Source: Ciona intestinalis (lineage: Eukaryota > Chordata > Ascidiacea > Phlebobranchia > Cionidae). Taken from it: a stretch of 64,000 nucleotides of DNA. Below are positions 32,801 through 45,054 of this stretch, piece after piece (position 1 is the first letter of the stretch; the number at the start of each line of letters is the position of its first letter). The notes below the pieces were generated by a model. The model was not told the origin of the DNA. It ran no database searches and worked only from the letters and a program-made list of their open reading frames with translations. The stretch spans positions 9,835,420 to 9,899,419 of the forward strand of contig NC_020166.2 in NCBI RefSeq assembly GCF_000224145.3, in the 5' to 3' direction. The position numbers and the translations under genes were made by a program.

Positions 32801-33931
32801 TAGTTCACATACGTTACAATAACAGCCAAAGGGTTTTGCCAACCATTGTAGTAGGCAACCCAATCCAATATAATTTGAAATTTTAGTTCACAACGACAGT
32901 AAACATGTTTTGTGATCCGTTGTAGAAGGCGAGCCAACCAAATGAAATGATGAAACAATTTTTGGTTGCGGCCCAGGGGTTGAGAAGTATATCTACCATC
33001 TATGTAAAGTTTATAAAACTGAGTTGGTTTAGAAAACAGGAGAGATATTTCAGTACACCGACTTAACTAGCTATCGCTTGATTTAGATTTAAATTTTTTG
33101 AGTCGCTGGACTAAAAGTTAGTCTGAAGATTTTGACCGCCTAACTTTTATATTGGTTTACAATTTACAGTCGGCAACTAAAATTGAAAACAAACCGACTT
33201 AATCTAGCCGGTAGGTGTCGCTATGAATAGCGCGCATTTTAGTCGCTCGATTTAAACTTGGTCTTTATTTTGACGTCATAATGCCTTTTGTTTGTCAGAT
33301 CGGACGCGGGAAACCAGTATCCTCAGGATTTCTTCAGCGAAGAAACTAACGCTTCAAATGTTCGTGACGTGGGCACAGGGGGGCGCTCAAGAGAGGTACG
33401 TTTGTATGGGGAACCCCCTTGTATAAATACTATTATGGAATTTGGGAAACGACGCAGAATCTGTTTTTTTAAAGTCGTTACGCTGTAAAGACTGCGGTAA
33501 AATGTCAATTCTGGTCCAAGTTCTCAATTAATATAGAATATACGTGGTAAGCTGCACAGCAGGCCAACATTTTATTTTGTTGAATAATATGTGGATTATA
33601 TTAAAAAAAAAATAGAAATAAATAATCCAAAAATATCCTATGCAAAAGTGACTGATGTAAATTTCCTGAATCTTGCTCTGATTTATCAGCTCCTCATAAA
33701 AGTATATTGTGAAAATAACTAAGAACTACCAGGAACTAAGAAACAAAGAAATCATGTCCATTGAAACATTGCATTATTACTCTCTTTTTTAAATATAATT
33801 TAATTCTTATGGCTATCAATTTCTTATTTATACAGAAAAATAACATGTTTTCTTTTCGTTTATTTTGCGATTTTGTGTAGAATTCGCCACAGAAGGGAAA
33901 AAACAGAAGAAAGAATAAAAGAAGTAGATAA
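29841..33931 (+). CDS. DUF4587 protein related to C21orf58/PRR29
   Basis: Exons: 29841-29921 (MPTDSEYGDDIRLLDDLTRL...), 30177-30223, 30923-30987, 31753-31894, 32539-32695, 33299-33395 and 33881-33931. Phases agree from 30177 onward. The join of the first exon to 30177 is out of phase, so a small exon is missing or the 5' end differs. The key motif is DLMELMLIQNAQMQQWLM (exon 5), which resembles the DUF4587 core of vertebrate C21orf58 and PRR29. RLKLRLIDK and RRRDIFNRKIDKRNELLQKLW (two segments) resemble the N-terminal part of C21orf58. The last exon is very basic (KGKNRRKNKRSR). If splicing after 33395 fails, the frame reads on to a stop at 33488. The family's function is not known to me. Confidence 0.6.
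30264..30420 (+). mobile_element. Family A MITE, right end missing
   Basis: Start GAGTGGGGTAAGGTGGGACA and TTTAAAACACGATCAGGGC; the closing inverted repeat is absent. In a DUF4587-gene intron. Confidence 0.72.
31440..31590 (+). mobile_element. Degenerate SINE-like unit with tail
   Basis: GCCCAGAGTTTAAAAGGGTT with GAGACTCGATGCTGCTA, then AACCAGTGGTCACTAAAGG, the tail motif also seen at 2300 and 21510. Confidence 0.45.
31905..32145 (+). repeat. 71-bp tandem repeat array, about 3.4 units
   Basis: In an intron of the DUF4587 gene, beginning 10 bases after the donor at 31895. Orientation is opposite to the other four arrays on the window's plus strand but similar relative to its host gene in lying close to an exon. 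Confidence 0.9.
32717..32970. repeat. Degenerate tandem repeat, ~85-bp units
   Basis: AATTTCAAATTTTAGTTTAC...ACAGTGAACATGTTTAGTGA recurs as AATTTGAAATTTTAGTTCAC...ACAGTAAACATGTTTTGTGA. About two and a half units in a DUF4587-gene intron. Confidence 0.65.
33050..33255. repeat. TTAGTCGGCCGACTAA-type repeat, second copy
   Basis: GAGTCGCTGGACTAAAAGTT, TTTACAGTCGGCAACTAAAA and TTTTAGTCGCTCGATTTAAA relate it to 22985-23190. It ends just upstream of a DUF4587-gene exon. Confidence 0.55.
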
Positions 33932-34747
33932 AAGAAACAAGATAACAATTCTATTATTGCGTCACAAACGCAATAACACACACGTGATATATTTATAGGG
34001 TGACGTAATAACTATTCCTTCGTTTACCAGTTTAACCTCATAGTCACTATTGTGATGTCATTAACGCTTATGTTTCCATCACAATTGAGTGATATTATGA
34101 GCTAAGCAACTTTGTAATTCCCGCATTTTCAATTCTTTTCAATTTAACGAAAATGTCTTCAATTTGTTGACGGTTAATATTAGTTTTGTTTAGTTTTATA
34201 TCTCGCTTTGTAAGATAAACATAGATATCGTAGTTAATTTGAAGATATTAATTTCCCGTGGGTTTATTGTCTTTTGCATGAAGGAACATTTGCATTATAG
34301 TAGGCTGGGGTAAGATGGTACATTTTTTATTCTTTTTTATAGTCCCATTTGCTAATAAACAAAGAATTATAAAATCGTATCCCCACGACTCTAAAAGAGA
34401 GCATTGGTAATTGTTAAAACACAATTAGAAAATATGGGATATTATGTGCTAACTGTATCCATCTTATCCCATAGTACTATAATAGTCACAAAACGCTCTT
34501 AACGAACAAAGAGCATTTTTCCTTTGTAACAATGATAATTGTTGCGCAACAAAGTGTGCTAGGAACACAAATCGGATCCGGTGACGTCACGGAAGCTTGT
34601 TCTGCAAACGAACCTCGTAAGTTTGATGTGGCGAAAGAAGCGCAGCTGTTCTCTCGCGGGCTTTGTGACGTCACAAGCGTTTGCACTACCGTGTCTGTGG
34701 CGCTGATAATTGTCACGAATAAACTACCTTCACACGGCTGTATGACG
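33932..34747. other. Tail-to-tail intergenic region, DUF4587 gene to STAC
   Basis: Carries one family A MITE (34298-34480) and three TGACGTCA palindromes (34582, 34666, 34743). Opposed open frames at 34486-34762 overlap each other and look non-coding. Confidence 0.5.
34298..34480 (+). mobile_element. Family A MITE (GGGGTAAGATGG subtype)
   Basis: Start TAGTAGGCTGGGGTAAGATG, end CCATCTTATCCCATAGTACT. Confidence 0.83.
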
Positions 34748-37700
34748 TCACAGTGGCTTTAGATCTTCTTTTCTTACATAACCCTCCACGTTAGGAATCC
34801 TTGTGTATAAGAAGTTGTGGTCGGGAACTTGGGCGTCGTTCACCACTACCACGATCTGAAACATGAAATACTATTAGAGAATTTATACGTGAACTTGTAT
34901 TTTGACTCTTCTGCCAAAAAAGTCTAAACGTCGGTAAAGTCTAACCGTCGTTACAATGTTCCACTCGGGTTTTATTAGAGTAAATTCTTGAACTGTATTG
35001 CTTCTTAACATTTATACTGTAGTGTTGATTTTCAATATTACACTTTTGCACAGCGTTCTTGTCTGTTGGGGTAAGATGGCACAGAAACAAAGTGTTACAT
35101 AGTTATATAACCCCACGATTCACATTGTTAAATGTTTAAGAAACGGTTAAAAATTTAGGATTTTTATGTTAAGGGTATTCCATCTTACCCCACAGTACAA
35201 AATGCAGAACAGAGAAAATAGAACTGTATCCTTTTAGTTTAGAATGAAGAATTACTAGTCCTGCATCCGTGCCAAAACAATGCAGTACTAACCTGGTTCT
35301 TTTTCAGTTGAACCTCTTTATTATTGATATCCATTATATAACTTGATCGTACACAAGAACATATACTTTCCCCAGCGTTTATTATCATTGCAAAGTTGGT
35401 GGGGAAGAAACCGCTTTTACCATCACGTGACCCCTGTGTTTATTTATTACGTCATAATTAGAATTTGAGTTTTATTATGATGTCACTTACGATCAACCAA
35501 GCTTCGTCGCGGTCGTCTGTTACTGTGATGACGTCACCTGGTCTAAAAAAGAAAATATTTTTTGTTTACCTTTTTTACAAAAACACGAATGTAGTTTTTT
35601 TACCATGTAAAAAATAAATATATTATAATGTCTGTAATAATCGCGTTTATGACGTCACATATACACCGGCTTACTTTAATGATAAATCATCTTTTTGTTG
35701 AGCATCGAACTTGTGTAGGGCGACCATGGTGTATTCTCCTGTCTCGTTTCGGTCATTCTAAAGGTATATGACGGCGTTATATATTCTACTGACTTAAATA
35801 ACATATTTTTTTATTTATGTCTTCGAAAACGATAGCTAAGATCAAGTGTATTTAAAGAACAAAGAAAAGAGAATTAACAGCGAAACGACAGTAGTAAAAA
35901 CATGTTGTAGGTAAAGGTGTTAGAGCAACAATTTATTCGGCAATGGGCCAAATCTGACCTTATTACTAAGTCCTCTAACAAGGACCTCACCTATACAGTA
36001 GGGTGGGAAAGACGGGACACATTTTCATTCTATTTTCTCGTTCCATTTGGTAGTAAACAAAGAAGTATTAAATAATTGTAAAACCGTATATCGTCACAAG
36101 TCCCATAGACCGTTGTTGTTTGTTTAAAACACGACCAGGATATTTGGATATTATATGCTAAAGATGTCCCATCCTACCCCATCATAATATACAAAATAAA
36201 ATACGAAGAACAATTCACACAATTCATTACCTGTCTCCTCTTGTCTGGCCTTTGATCTAAATATAGAACATCTTATAAATAACCGAGGTATCATATGTGA
36301 CGTAACGATTATACAATTACATAAATTCTCACCCGACAGATTATATTGAAATAAAGGGTCATTTTAGTTAAGATATGTATTTCATTTTTGTTTACATGTT
36401 TCATTTATTCCATTTTCCATACGAACCAATCATTCATTTCAAACTTCATTCATTCATTCTTATATTACTTATTTCTTCACTCAAAACATTTATTTACTCA
36501 TTTCAAACATGTATTCATTCATTCATTCATTCATTCATTCTTTCTTTCATTCATTTAATTATTCATTCATTCATTCATTCATTCATTCATTCATTCATTC
36601 GTTCGTGGTCTTTATTTCTCACCTGAGATAGGCGAAACACAATCACCAGAACAATTCGACCTCGTGGCAGGTGACGTCACTCTTTCATCTGCTGATGTTT
36701 GGCAGATTTCACCCAACTGTGGCTTCTTGAATTTATTGTTCATTATTGGGCTGTTCCCCGCAGAAGGTTTCCCGTTTTCCGAACCCGGATATGACGTAGT
36801 CGAGTCGATGGACTGGTTACGGTTGAGTGAACACCCAGGACTCACTGTTGCTGTAAAAACAAGGCTTTTGATTGGTTGCTTGAAATTTAAATCAGCAGAA
36901 TAAAACACGTTTTTAGTCTGTTTCACTAACATAACAGCCAATATATATCGTAGAGTGGGGAAGATGGGACACCTTTTTATTCTATGCTCCCGTCCCATTT
37001 GGTAGCAAACAAAGAACATTTAAAAAATTATAAAACCGTATCCTCGCAACTTCCACAGGCCGCTGTTAATTGTTCAAAACACGATTAGTGTAATAAGATA
37101 TTACGTGCTAAAGGTGTACAATCTTCCCCATACTATAGTCTATTTTACGATTGTCTTTATTTTCAAACATTTTGATTTAAAAACCAAAACCACCTTCAGT
37201 GATATCAAAAGTTAAGGTGGAAATAAAAAAAAAAGAAGGTTAAATACAACCCAAACTTACTTGAACGTAAAACTAATCCTTCCTTCAGAACCTGATACAC
37301 GCTGTCAACCTTGGCTTCTAGTGAAAAGAACAATTATTTGTTTGTTACGTAACAATCCCTGTTTATGAATAAGATTTACATAACAAAGTATATGTGTATA
37401 TATATATTTTATGATTTATTCTGTATATAGTTACGCAACAAAACTATTGACGTCATAAAAGAAGTGACGTCTTAAATATAGCGACGTCAAAAAATAAAGT
37501 TACGTCAAAAAATATAGTTACGTTAAAAAATATTGTGACGTCACAATCAAGTATAATTACCCGACGCGAAACATCCGTTTTCTGGCGTCGACCCACTGGG
37601 AGATAACTGTCTGCTGAAGCTGAACGATCCAAGCTGAAATTATGACGTCATTATTTGATTGTTACGTAACAGTAGCTATGTTTATGACGATGTTAATATA

Positions 37701-40700
37701 GTTCATGCATGAAAACAACATAAACTATATATGCCGGTTTTATCGCACATTCTTTTATTTAGGTTTTGTTTTATATTTACTTTAGCCAAGTCGGTATTTT
37801 ACAGTTTATTCTGATCTTAACTATTGCTTCTTTGTGTTATATATTTTTAGTTCCAGTATATTGCAATACAGATTTATTAGTATTACAGTTCGTGATGTAC
37901 TTATAATGTTTCGTTTTTATTGTAGGTTTATACAAAGTTCATAAAATCGCTATTTTGCCCTGCTATATTTTATATTGCATATTGTACTTCAAAGTTTTCT
38001 CTTTCAATAAACATCAAAGCTGCAAGGGGTTACGTGTACGAAACCGCGCCGTGGTAGTTTAAATATACCGTGAACATTCGTTCTCTGGCTTTCTGCCATA
38101 ATCTTGCTCCTGACTTAGGATTTTCCCCGTCTCCCCCTAATTTACTGTTTCTTCTACGAGGCAGGGTGTTATGTCTTGGCTCTGACGTCATTTGCTCTGA
38201 CGTCATTGTTGCTGAATTTTGCTCCCCTACGTCATCAGCAGTGCTTGTGAATTGAAACACGTCATCCGATGACGATGCATTCGTGACGTCCGATTTTGCT
38301 GACGAAGCAGAAAACGTCGTCGTGCGTTCCCTGTTTTTGTGATCCTCGCTAAAACTTCGCGAATGTCTCTTAAAAAACTTTCTAAAACTACCCATGGATT
38401 TGTTTCGGTTCAACTTTGTCTTTCGCTCCCTATTTTCCTCCTCCCCGGTCCCGCAACTGGGACTTCCCCTCTCCGGAGTCATCTCCAAAGGCCGACACGT
38501 CTCCTCTTCAAAAATCGTGTCTTCCATGGCGCTTAGTCGAAACAAATGACGCGATCGCGCGCGGCTTTGGCTGCCTGACCTATTCCTGTCTCGTGATCCC
38601 CATGCGATTTGTGGCAATCGATCGACTCTTCTAATGCATTAAACAGGTCGGATCTATCCCGTATATCGTTTATCATTATGGTTCGTCCGTACATATGCCA
38701 ATGCTTAGAATCGTATCATTTAATCCTGCCATTAATCAGATAAAATGTAATTACTTCGCAATTGTTCATACCAGTTGTCTCATTCTTGTTTAGTTATTTT
38801 CACCTTTGCACTTATTCGCCGACGGTTAACCCCATTTTTTACACATGAAAGTATTATTTTGATTTACGCTAGTGCAATAAACACTAATTATGTAACATAC
38901 AAGAATTTGTTACGTCATAAACTCGTAGGGCCTCCGTTGATAACCCTTTAAGAGCTGCACGACATTCTATAGGTTGGGGGTCAAAACATTTTTTAAGCAC
39001 GTAATACATTTTGGCGCCATCACAATTTCTTTAACAGATTTCTATTGATTTTTCTCACCGGGCTTCCTTGGCATTCTTCTATTTGATTCGTACACGAGCT
39101 ATGAAGATTTGCTTTACATATTTTGCATCGAAGGCCTTGCCTTTGTAAACCTGCGACGAAAAATTAATTAAAACTTTTATTGATTTTTGAAGCAATTTCG
39201 CACATTATTCGTGTAGGCCCATATCGACCGTGGGCAGCATTAAGCCAGCGCCAAATGAGGTAAAACTTAATGGGCTGTGAGCCAAGTAATCGCGAAAGTT
39301 AATGAACTACAAAGAACGTCAGTTCTTTGCTTACATTTGTATATAAAAGGTGGCTTTTTGTGCATTTTGGATGTTTTGGAGATTTAATATTTTTTTAAAT
39401 TATGATTTTATAGATTTTGGATTTTTTTATAAATTTTTTTACAACCTTTTTACTTTATTCAGTTTCAGAAAAACATGTTTGAAAAACATGTTAAATTATA
39501 ATTTGGGAACACTTCAAATCGTTGTTTAGAAACACTGCAAGCTGTAATTAAAAATATAATAATAGGAAACTCTCCAAATTATAATCTGGAAACATGCAAA
39601 TTATAATTTAGAAACACTCCAAATTGCAGTTGGAAAACACTGCAAATTACGGTTTGGGAAACACTGCAAATTACGGTTGGGAAACACTGCAAATTACGGT
39701 ATGGGAAACACTGCAAATTACGGTTGGGAAACACTGCAGACATAACCTTCATTAACCTGAAGGGAGACCTAGGGTAAATTCTTTCGATCCAGCATCTGGA
39801 AGCATTTGATTGTTATATAGCAGTGACGTAATAAAGGTCATTATACCAACCTACTAACAGTCGATGACATACGTCACAGAAGGTCGCCTTCTTAAAGCTG
39901 TGGTTCGAGAACACGTGACCGTTTTGAATCACTTCCGGTTTTTCCAAAGACAAATGCCGCCCGAATTTCCCACAAACTGCAATTGATGACGTAATAATTA
40001 GGAATTATTCAAAAAACAATGGATGACAATAGATAATATCGGGGTCGTCTAAACTGTGGACCATACAGAAAAAAATTATCCACAAAGTTACATACATGGT
40101 AACTCGAAAACGAGCACGGGGTGTGTAAAACAGAACACACGTGTTATAACAACTTTCATTTTCCCGCGCACGCGAGGATAAATAAGTTACGCTTATTTAT
40201 ATATAGGCAGGGGCCTATAAATAGCAGTTTCACGATAACGATGAAAACTATCATAATAGGATTGTTTTTTAAAATTTAAACTCAGGCAAGGATCTCATCC
40301 TGACAGAAAAGATAGAAATGCGTATACATTTATGGTCGTCGAATATTTAATCAATCGATTATGAAATCTTGGGATTTTTTCACGAACATGAATTGGACAT
40401 TAAACGCCAGGATTAACTCTGATTTAAATCGCACATTAAACATTTTAATGTAATTTTAGAATTGGATGTTTTATTTTCTGTTAAGGATAGTAAAAATGTT
40501 ATTTGTGGTCATGAATGTATAGCAGTTAAGCATATAGTAGAGTGGGGTAAGATGAGACATGCTTGTATTCTCTTCTCTGGAACATTCAAAGAATTTTCTA
40601 TTCTTCACGACTATAAACAAGCACTTAACTTGTTGATTGTTAAAAACACGATTGGGAAATATGAGACACAATCTGCTAACGGTATCCATCTTACCCCACG

Positions 40701-41524
40701 GTACTATACATTGCAAATACTTTACCTTTTGGGCATATGTTTTTAGGTTAGGAAGATATATACAATAAATATCACCGGGCCGGTCTCTACACAACACGTA
40801 ATTATTTCACTTTCATCATACAATCAGATTATAAGCACATACATTCCTATACTTTGTGCCTTGGGCTATATACATACTACATAAAGTTAGATTTGCCGCT
40901 CTTGCGTAACAGTGGTACATATTGTCCCCTTATTATTACGACATAGTTTTGATTATGCGTCATACATGGTAAATGTTTTAAGGGGGAAATCCCCTTCGGT
41001 CGATGCTCTCTTCTCATCTCTGACGCAATTTCCTTGTCGTCGTCACGTGACTGGCCAGATCGCTCGCCCTATTAAAAAAATCAAAACAAATAAAAACATT
41101 TTTTCCAAAATATAGTTTGACGTCCTAAAGATATGACGTCATATATAAGCATAATTGACGTAGCAGTTGCAACAGTTAATGCAAATTTACGTGTTCTTGT
41201 TTTACAATGCTATGATCTGACTCTAATCTGTATTACTAGTTAAAAAAACAAGTTACTTTAGCTTACCTATTCTATTATACACAATATATTTTATATATTA
41301 TAACACCGTCAACACCGTATGTTCTTACACACAAATTACAATAACATTATAAATAAAGCTATACCGCTCTATACAGCCTATTAAAAATTTCATATGCGGC
41401 TACGATATCATTAATTCACTTTTAGCTGATTAATTCTTACCTCAATTAATATCTCGGGTATCGATTCGACGAGTGCTTTGGCTGGCCATACAAGCGTTCT
41501 CTTCACACCACCTAGCGGCTCCAT
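34748..41524 (-). CDS. STAC: STAC-family adaptor (C1 domain plus tandem SH3)
   Basis: Muscle/neuronal adaptor family; vertebrate STACs bind the CaV1 II-III loop and support channel delivery and excitation-contraction coupling. Exons: 41441-41524, 40966-41068, 39851-39976, 39059-39150, 38069 to about 38635, 37567 to about 37640, about 37270-37321, 36623-36850, 36231-36256, 35675-35757, 35491-35542, 35293-35433 and 34748-34855. The C1 domain is in exons 3-4: HVFSNHSFKKATFCDVCHRL and GLRCKICKANLHSSC. Next come a Ser/Arg-rich linker and KVDSVYQVLKEG, the counterpart of KVDPVYETLR in STAC1. SH3-1 is YTMVALHKFDAQQKDDLSL...PGDVITV...GKSGFFPTNF. A weaker SH3-2 includes VQLKKNQIVVV and the final VEGYVRKEDLKPL. 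Phases agree except between 39059 and the 38.6-kb exon, where a small exon is probably missing. Confidence 0.86.
35064..35201 (+). mobile_element. Family A MITE, internally shortened
   Basis: Both ends present (GTTGGGGTAAGATGGCACAG and CCATCTTACCCCACAGTAC) but about 60 bp shorter than full length. In the last STAC intron. Confidence 0.8.
35995..36188 (+). mobile_element. Family A MITE, full length
   Basis: Start CAGTAGGGTGGGAAAGACGG; end TGTCCCATCCTACCCCATC. In a STAC intron. Confidence 0.86.
36420..36602. repeat. ATTC tetranucleotide microsatellite
   Basis: Interrupted (ATTC)n, longest pure runs at 36510-36540 and 36563-36600. In a STAC intron close to exon 36623-36850. Confidence 0.95.
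36948..37134 (+). mobile_element. Family A MITE, full length
   Basis: Start CGTAGAGTGGGGAAGATGGG; end TGTACAATCTTCCCCATAC. In a STAC intron. Confidence 0.86.
39480..39742. repeat. ~22-bp minisatellite (GGAAACACTGCAAATTACGG)
   Basis: About ten units, degenerate on the left (39480-39620) and nearly perfect on the right (39640-39735). In a STAC intron between the two halves of the C1 domain. Confidence 0.92.
40085..40196 (+). mobile_element. Family B element
   Basis: Forward full copy in a STAC intron; ACATGGTAACTCGAAAACG start and CGCGAGGATAAATAAGTTAC end. Confidence 0.82.
40538..40705 (+). mobile_element. Family A MITE (GGGGTAAGATGG subtype)
   Basis: Start GTAGAGTGGGGTAAGATGAG; end ATCCATCTTACCCCACGGTA. 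In a STAC intron. Confidence 0.82.
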
Positions 41525-42079
41525 TTTTTTCAAACAATGATACCCCACTATACACTTACAATCTGCAAATATAATACATTTTAAAGAAATGGAAAACTTT
41601 GAAACGTTTGCAGTTAAAATTTAGAAATTTCGGTTAAGAAAAAAGTATTGATTATTTCAAGTTTATGACCACACAAAAGTAATTATTTGCGTCATACACC
41701 ATCCTGTGACGTACAAAGAGAACCTGCGCAATGTAATGAACACCGTGGGGAAATATAGCATTGTATTGAAACTAAAGAACCGCTTTCGATCTCGTTTTCG
41801 TTGCATATATTATTTTCTTCGATTTTCAATATCTTTTGTCGACTTATTACAAATTTTGTTATTTCCGAACGACATCATTCGTTGGACGCCGACGCTTCAG
41901 CCTCTTATATATTTATCGATTCCCGATTAAAATCGCGCCCTTTCTTCAAGACTGTTGCTCTTATGACGTAACAATGCATAGTGTTTATGCATGTGGTTGC
42001 TCTGAATTCTAAACATTTCTATTTGTTTGTAAACAAGAAATATTCAACCGTAAAATTTACATTTTCGTTACCAGCTACC

Positions 42080-42175
42080 ACGTATGTAATTTATTTATCC
42101 TTGCGTGGCGGACAACGACAATCTTACAACACAGGTGTTCTATACGTAACCATATACCTAACAACTAAACCATTT
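42080..42175 (-). mobile_element. Family B element, diverged
   Basis: Reverse copy in the STAC-Hox2 gap; TTATCCTTGCGTGGCGGAC and ACAGGTGTTCTATACG remain. Confidence 0.55.
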
Positions 42176-42975
42176 ATGTCTCACTAACTCTTTACACTCT
42201 GTACCTCGATTTATCTGCATTTAAACAATTAAATATAAATACCAAAGCGTCAAATTGTTTTAGAATAGACCACGTTCGTCTATACATTCTCACTCTATGA
42301 CCTCATACACGAACTACATGTCTAAACAATCGCTACATGTCTACGTAACAATAAGGTGGTGACGTGTTTAACCTTCCTAACTACCTATGTGACGTCATAG
42401 TAACCTTATACGTCATTAAAGACAAAGTTGATTAGAGTACGTTTCGCAAACGGTGACAAATCGGATTCATTTCATACAAGTTGATTAATGCGAGGTGTTC
42501 TAATCACAGAATAAGATGCTTTTAACATAAACGAAAATATTAAATAAAAAATCTTCGCATAGCGTTCTGTTCTTTAATGAAATCGTAACACATGCTGTAT
42601 ATATCCTTTGAAATCCTCGCAAATAACTTAAACTAATATTAAAATATAATTAAATACGACATCCTCCTCTGTTATTTAAAATATGTTCGTTCTATCGCAA
42701 TATTCTATTTTTCTCAATTAATGTTTACTATGTGAATGAAATCGCCTTCTCTCATAACCTGCCATGCGTCTACGCTTTCTCATAAACCCGTTCATGTTTT
42801 GTATAGAGCACGACAGGGAATGCTCAATCAATATTATTGCCTTCTTCCAGCGACGCGATTCAGTAATTGAGGTTTACACTGCTAAGGGTCGATGGGAACG
42901 CTTGAAGCTTATTTGGGTGGGGTATATATAAAGATGGTCAACCTATTGGTCATTTTTATAGATTCAATTAAAAGT

Positions 42976-43150
42976 GTGTATAGTAGGATGGGAAAGACGG
43001 GACTATTTTTGTTCTACTTTCTCGTCTCATTTGGACATTGGTAGTAAACAAAGAATATTCAAAGAATTATAAAACCGTAACCTTACGACTCCCCGCATAG
43101 ACTGTTGTTAACACTATCAAAATATTTTACTACTATGTGCCAAAGGTATT
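42976..43150 (+). mobile_element. Family A MITE, right end lost
   Basis: Start TATAGTAGGATGGGAAAGAC; interior TAGTAAACAAAGAATATTC. First of a cluster of six copies. Confidence 0.78.
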
Positions 43151-43187
43151 ATATATGGTTCATTTCAGTATAGGTTGGGGCTACGTA

Positions 43188-43340
43188 TAGTACTGTGGGG
43201 TAAGATGGCATACCGTTAGAGCATATTATCTCGTATTTTGTAATCGTGTTTTTAACAACTAACAACGCTATTAGAGTCGTGAGGGTTTGGTTATGTAATT
43301 TTAGGATTATTCCTTATTTACTATAAAAAGGGGCGATAGA
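43188..43340 (-). mobile_element. Family A MITE, partial
   Basis: Start TAGTACTGTGGGGTAAGATG, then the reverse interior; its far end is lost. Confidence 0.75.
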
Positions 43341-43757
43341 TAGAGTTATAATCGCAATATGAATAATATTAATAATAATATAACACGCCAGGCTATAATA
43401 GCACCGAATAACTACAAATATTTAAACCACATGTTTCACTACAGGAATACACCTATACTTCTCAAAAAATAGGAGGCCTATATACGCGAACAATGCCCAT
43501 TATAATGCATTGTTTCGTTAAGTTCGTGCAGTTCAGGTGTATTTCTCGGTCCTGTATTGAAACAGGCATTGGTTGGCTAAAAAGGTCCCTCGGTTTTCGT
43601 GAATCATTTAGCAAATGTATGCCGCCAACATCATTTTTAATGAAACGTATTCTGCGAGTTGTAATCGAATTATATTTAATGGTGTAATTTTTATAGTTAT
43701 CCAATTTTACTGTAATCTGGAGTGTTAATTTTATTATCATTGTATTAATACTGCTAT

Positions 43758-43926
43758 TATAATTCTATTTTATCGTTCCATTTGGTAATTTAAATATTTC
43801 TAGGATTACGTAACCGCATCCTCACGGATCTATAATAGCGTTGTTAATTGTTAAAAACACGATTAGAAAATACGGAGTATTAACATATACTCCAACGATA
43901 TCCCATCTTACCCCACAGTACCATAC
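43758..43926 (+). mobile_element. Family A MITE, left end lost
   Basis: Begins within the TTCTATTTTATCGTTCCATT block and ends TCCCATCTTACCCCACAGTA. Confidence 0.78.
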
Positions 43927-44001
43927 GTTGACACACAAGTATACTTCTAATAATCCCTTGCATCCCTCTATGAATGACATGCGATCCGATATAACTATAT
44001 A

Positions 44002-44205
44002 GTCGGGTGGGGGAAGATGGGACACCTTTAGCACATAATATCCAGATAATCTGATCGTGTTTTAAACAATAAACAACGGTCTATGGGAGTCGTAAGGATA
44101 CAGTTTTATAATTCTTTGATATTCTTTGTTTACTACTAAATGGGACGAGAAAATGGAATGAAAAGGTGTCCCATCTTCCCCCAACCTACTATACACTACA
44201 GTCCG
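44002..44205 (-). mobile_element. Family A MITE, full length
   Basis: Start TAGTCGGGTGGGGGAAGATG; end CCCATCTTCCCCCAACCTAC. Faces the next copy head to tail across 8 bp. Confidence 0.9.
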
Positions 44206-44213
44206 CTATAACT

Positions 44214-44406
44214 ATATATAGTACTGTGGGGGAAGATGGAACACCTTTTCATTCTATTTTTTTGTCCCATTTGGTAGTAAACAAAGAACATTCAAAAAGA
44301 TAGAAAAACGTGTCCTCACGACTCCTATAGATTGTGTTAATTGTTTAAAACACGATTAAGATGCCTAAATAATATAAAGTTGTCCCATCTTCCCCGATCC
44401 TACTAT
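44214..44406 (+). mobile_element. Family A MITE, full length
   Basis: Start ATAGTACTGTGGGGGAAGAT; end CCCATCTTCCCCGATCCTAC. Confidence 0.88.
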
Positions 44407-44847
44407 ATACACTACAGTCTATACCGTTCCCACAACGTTGAGCTTTTATTGACGTTCGACTTGTTGGCTTCAAGACATTCACTTATATTCAAAATCAATA
44501 ATTTCGTTTCATCTTTGGAGACCTGCATGCTGGTTGCGTGTTTAGTTCAGTTTTGAAACATAGCCTTTAACTGAAACATAATAATCTTGCTTTTTTGAGA
44601 CGTTGCATTTACCCCCTTTACTTCCTTTGCAGTTTTTATAGTAAATTTTTAAATTTTCTTTTATCTTTTTATGATAAGCGTTTTGGGCAAATTTTATGTT
44701 TAGCGTTTTTAGTTACATTTTTAAAACGAAGGTCCAAACATACTGTTTGAATAAGAACCTGATGATACCATTTAGTCGAAATATATATCTAACAGATTAT
44801 AATTCCATGACTGTTATTTCGTTACAAGAATCGTCCAACTTTATGGG

Positions 44848-45054
44848 CACTATAGAGTACTTTGGGGAAGATAAAACATCTTTAGCACATAAAATCCAAA
44901 TATCCTGACCATATTTTCAACAATTAACAACGGCCTATGAAAGTCTTGAGGGTACAGTTTTATAATTCTTTAAACGCGTTCTTTGTTTACTACCAAACGA
45001 GACGAGAAAATGGAACGAAAAGGTGTCCCATCTTTTCCCACTGTACTATCACAG
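44848..45054 (-). mobile_element. Family A MITE, full length
   Basis: Start AGAGTACTTTGGGGAAGATA; end GTCCCATCTTTTCCCACTGT. Last of the cluster of six. Confidence 0.86.
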
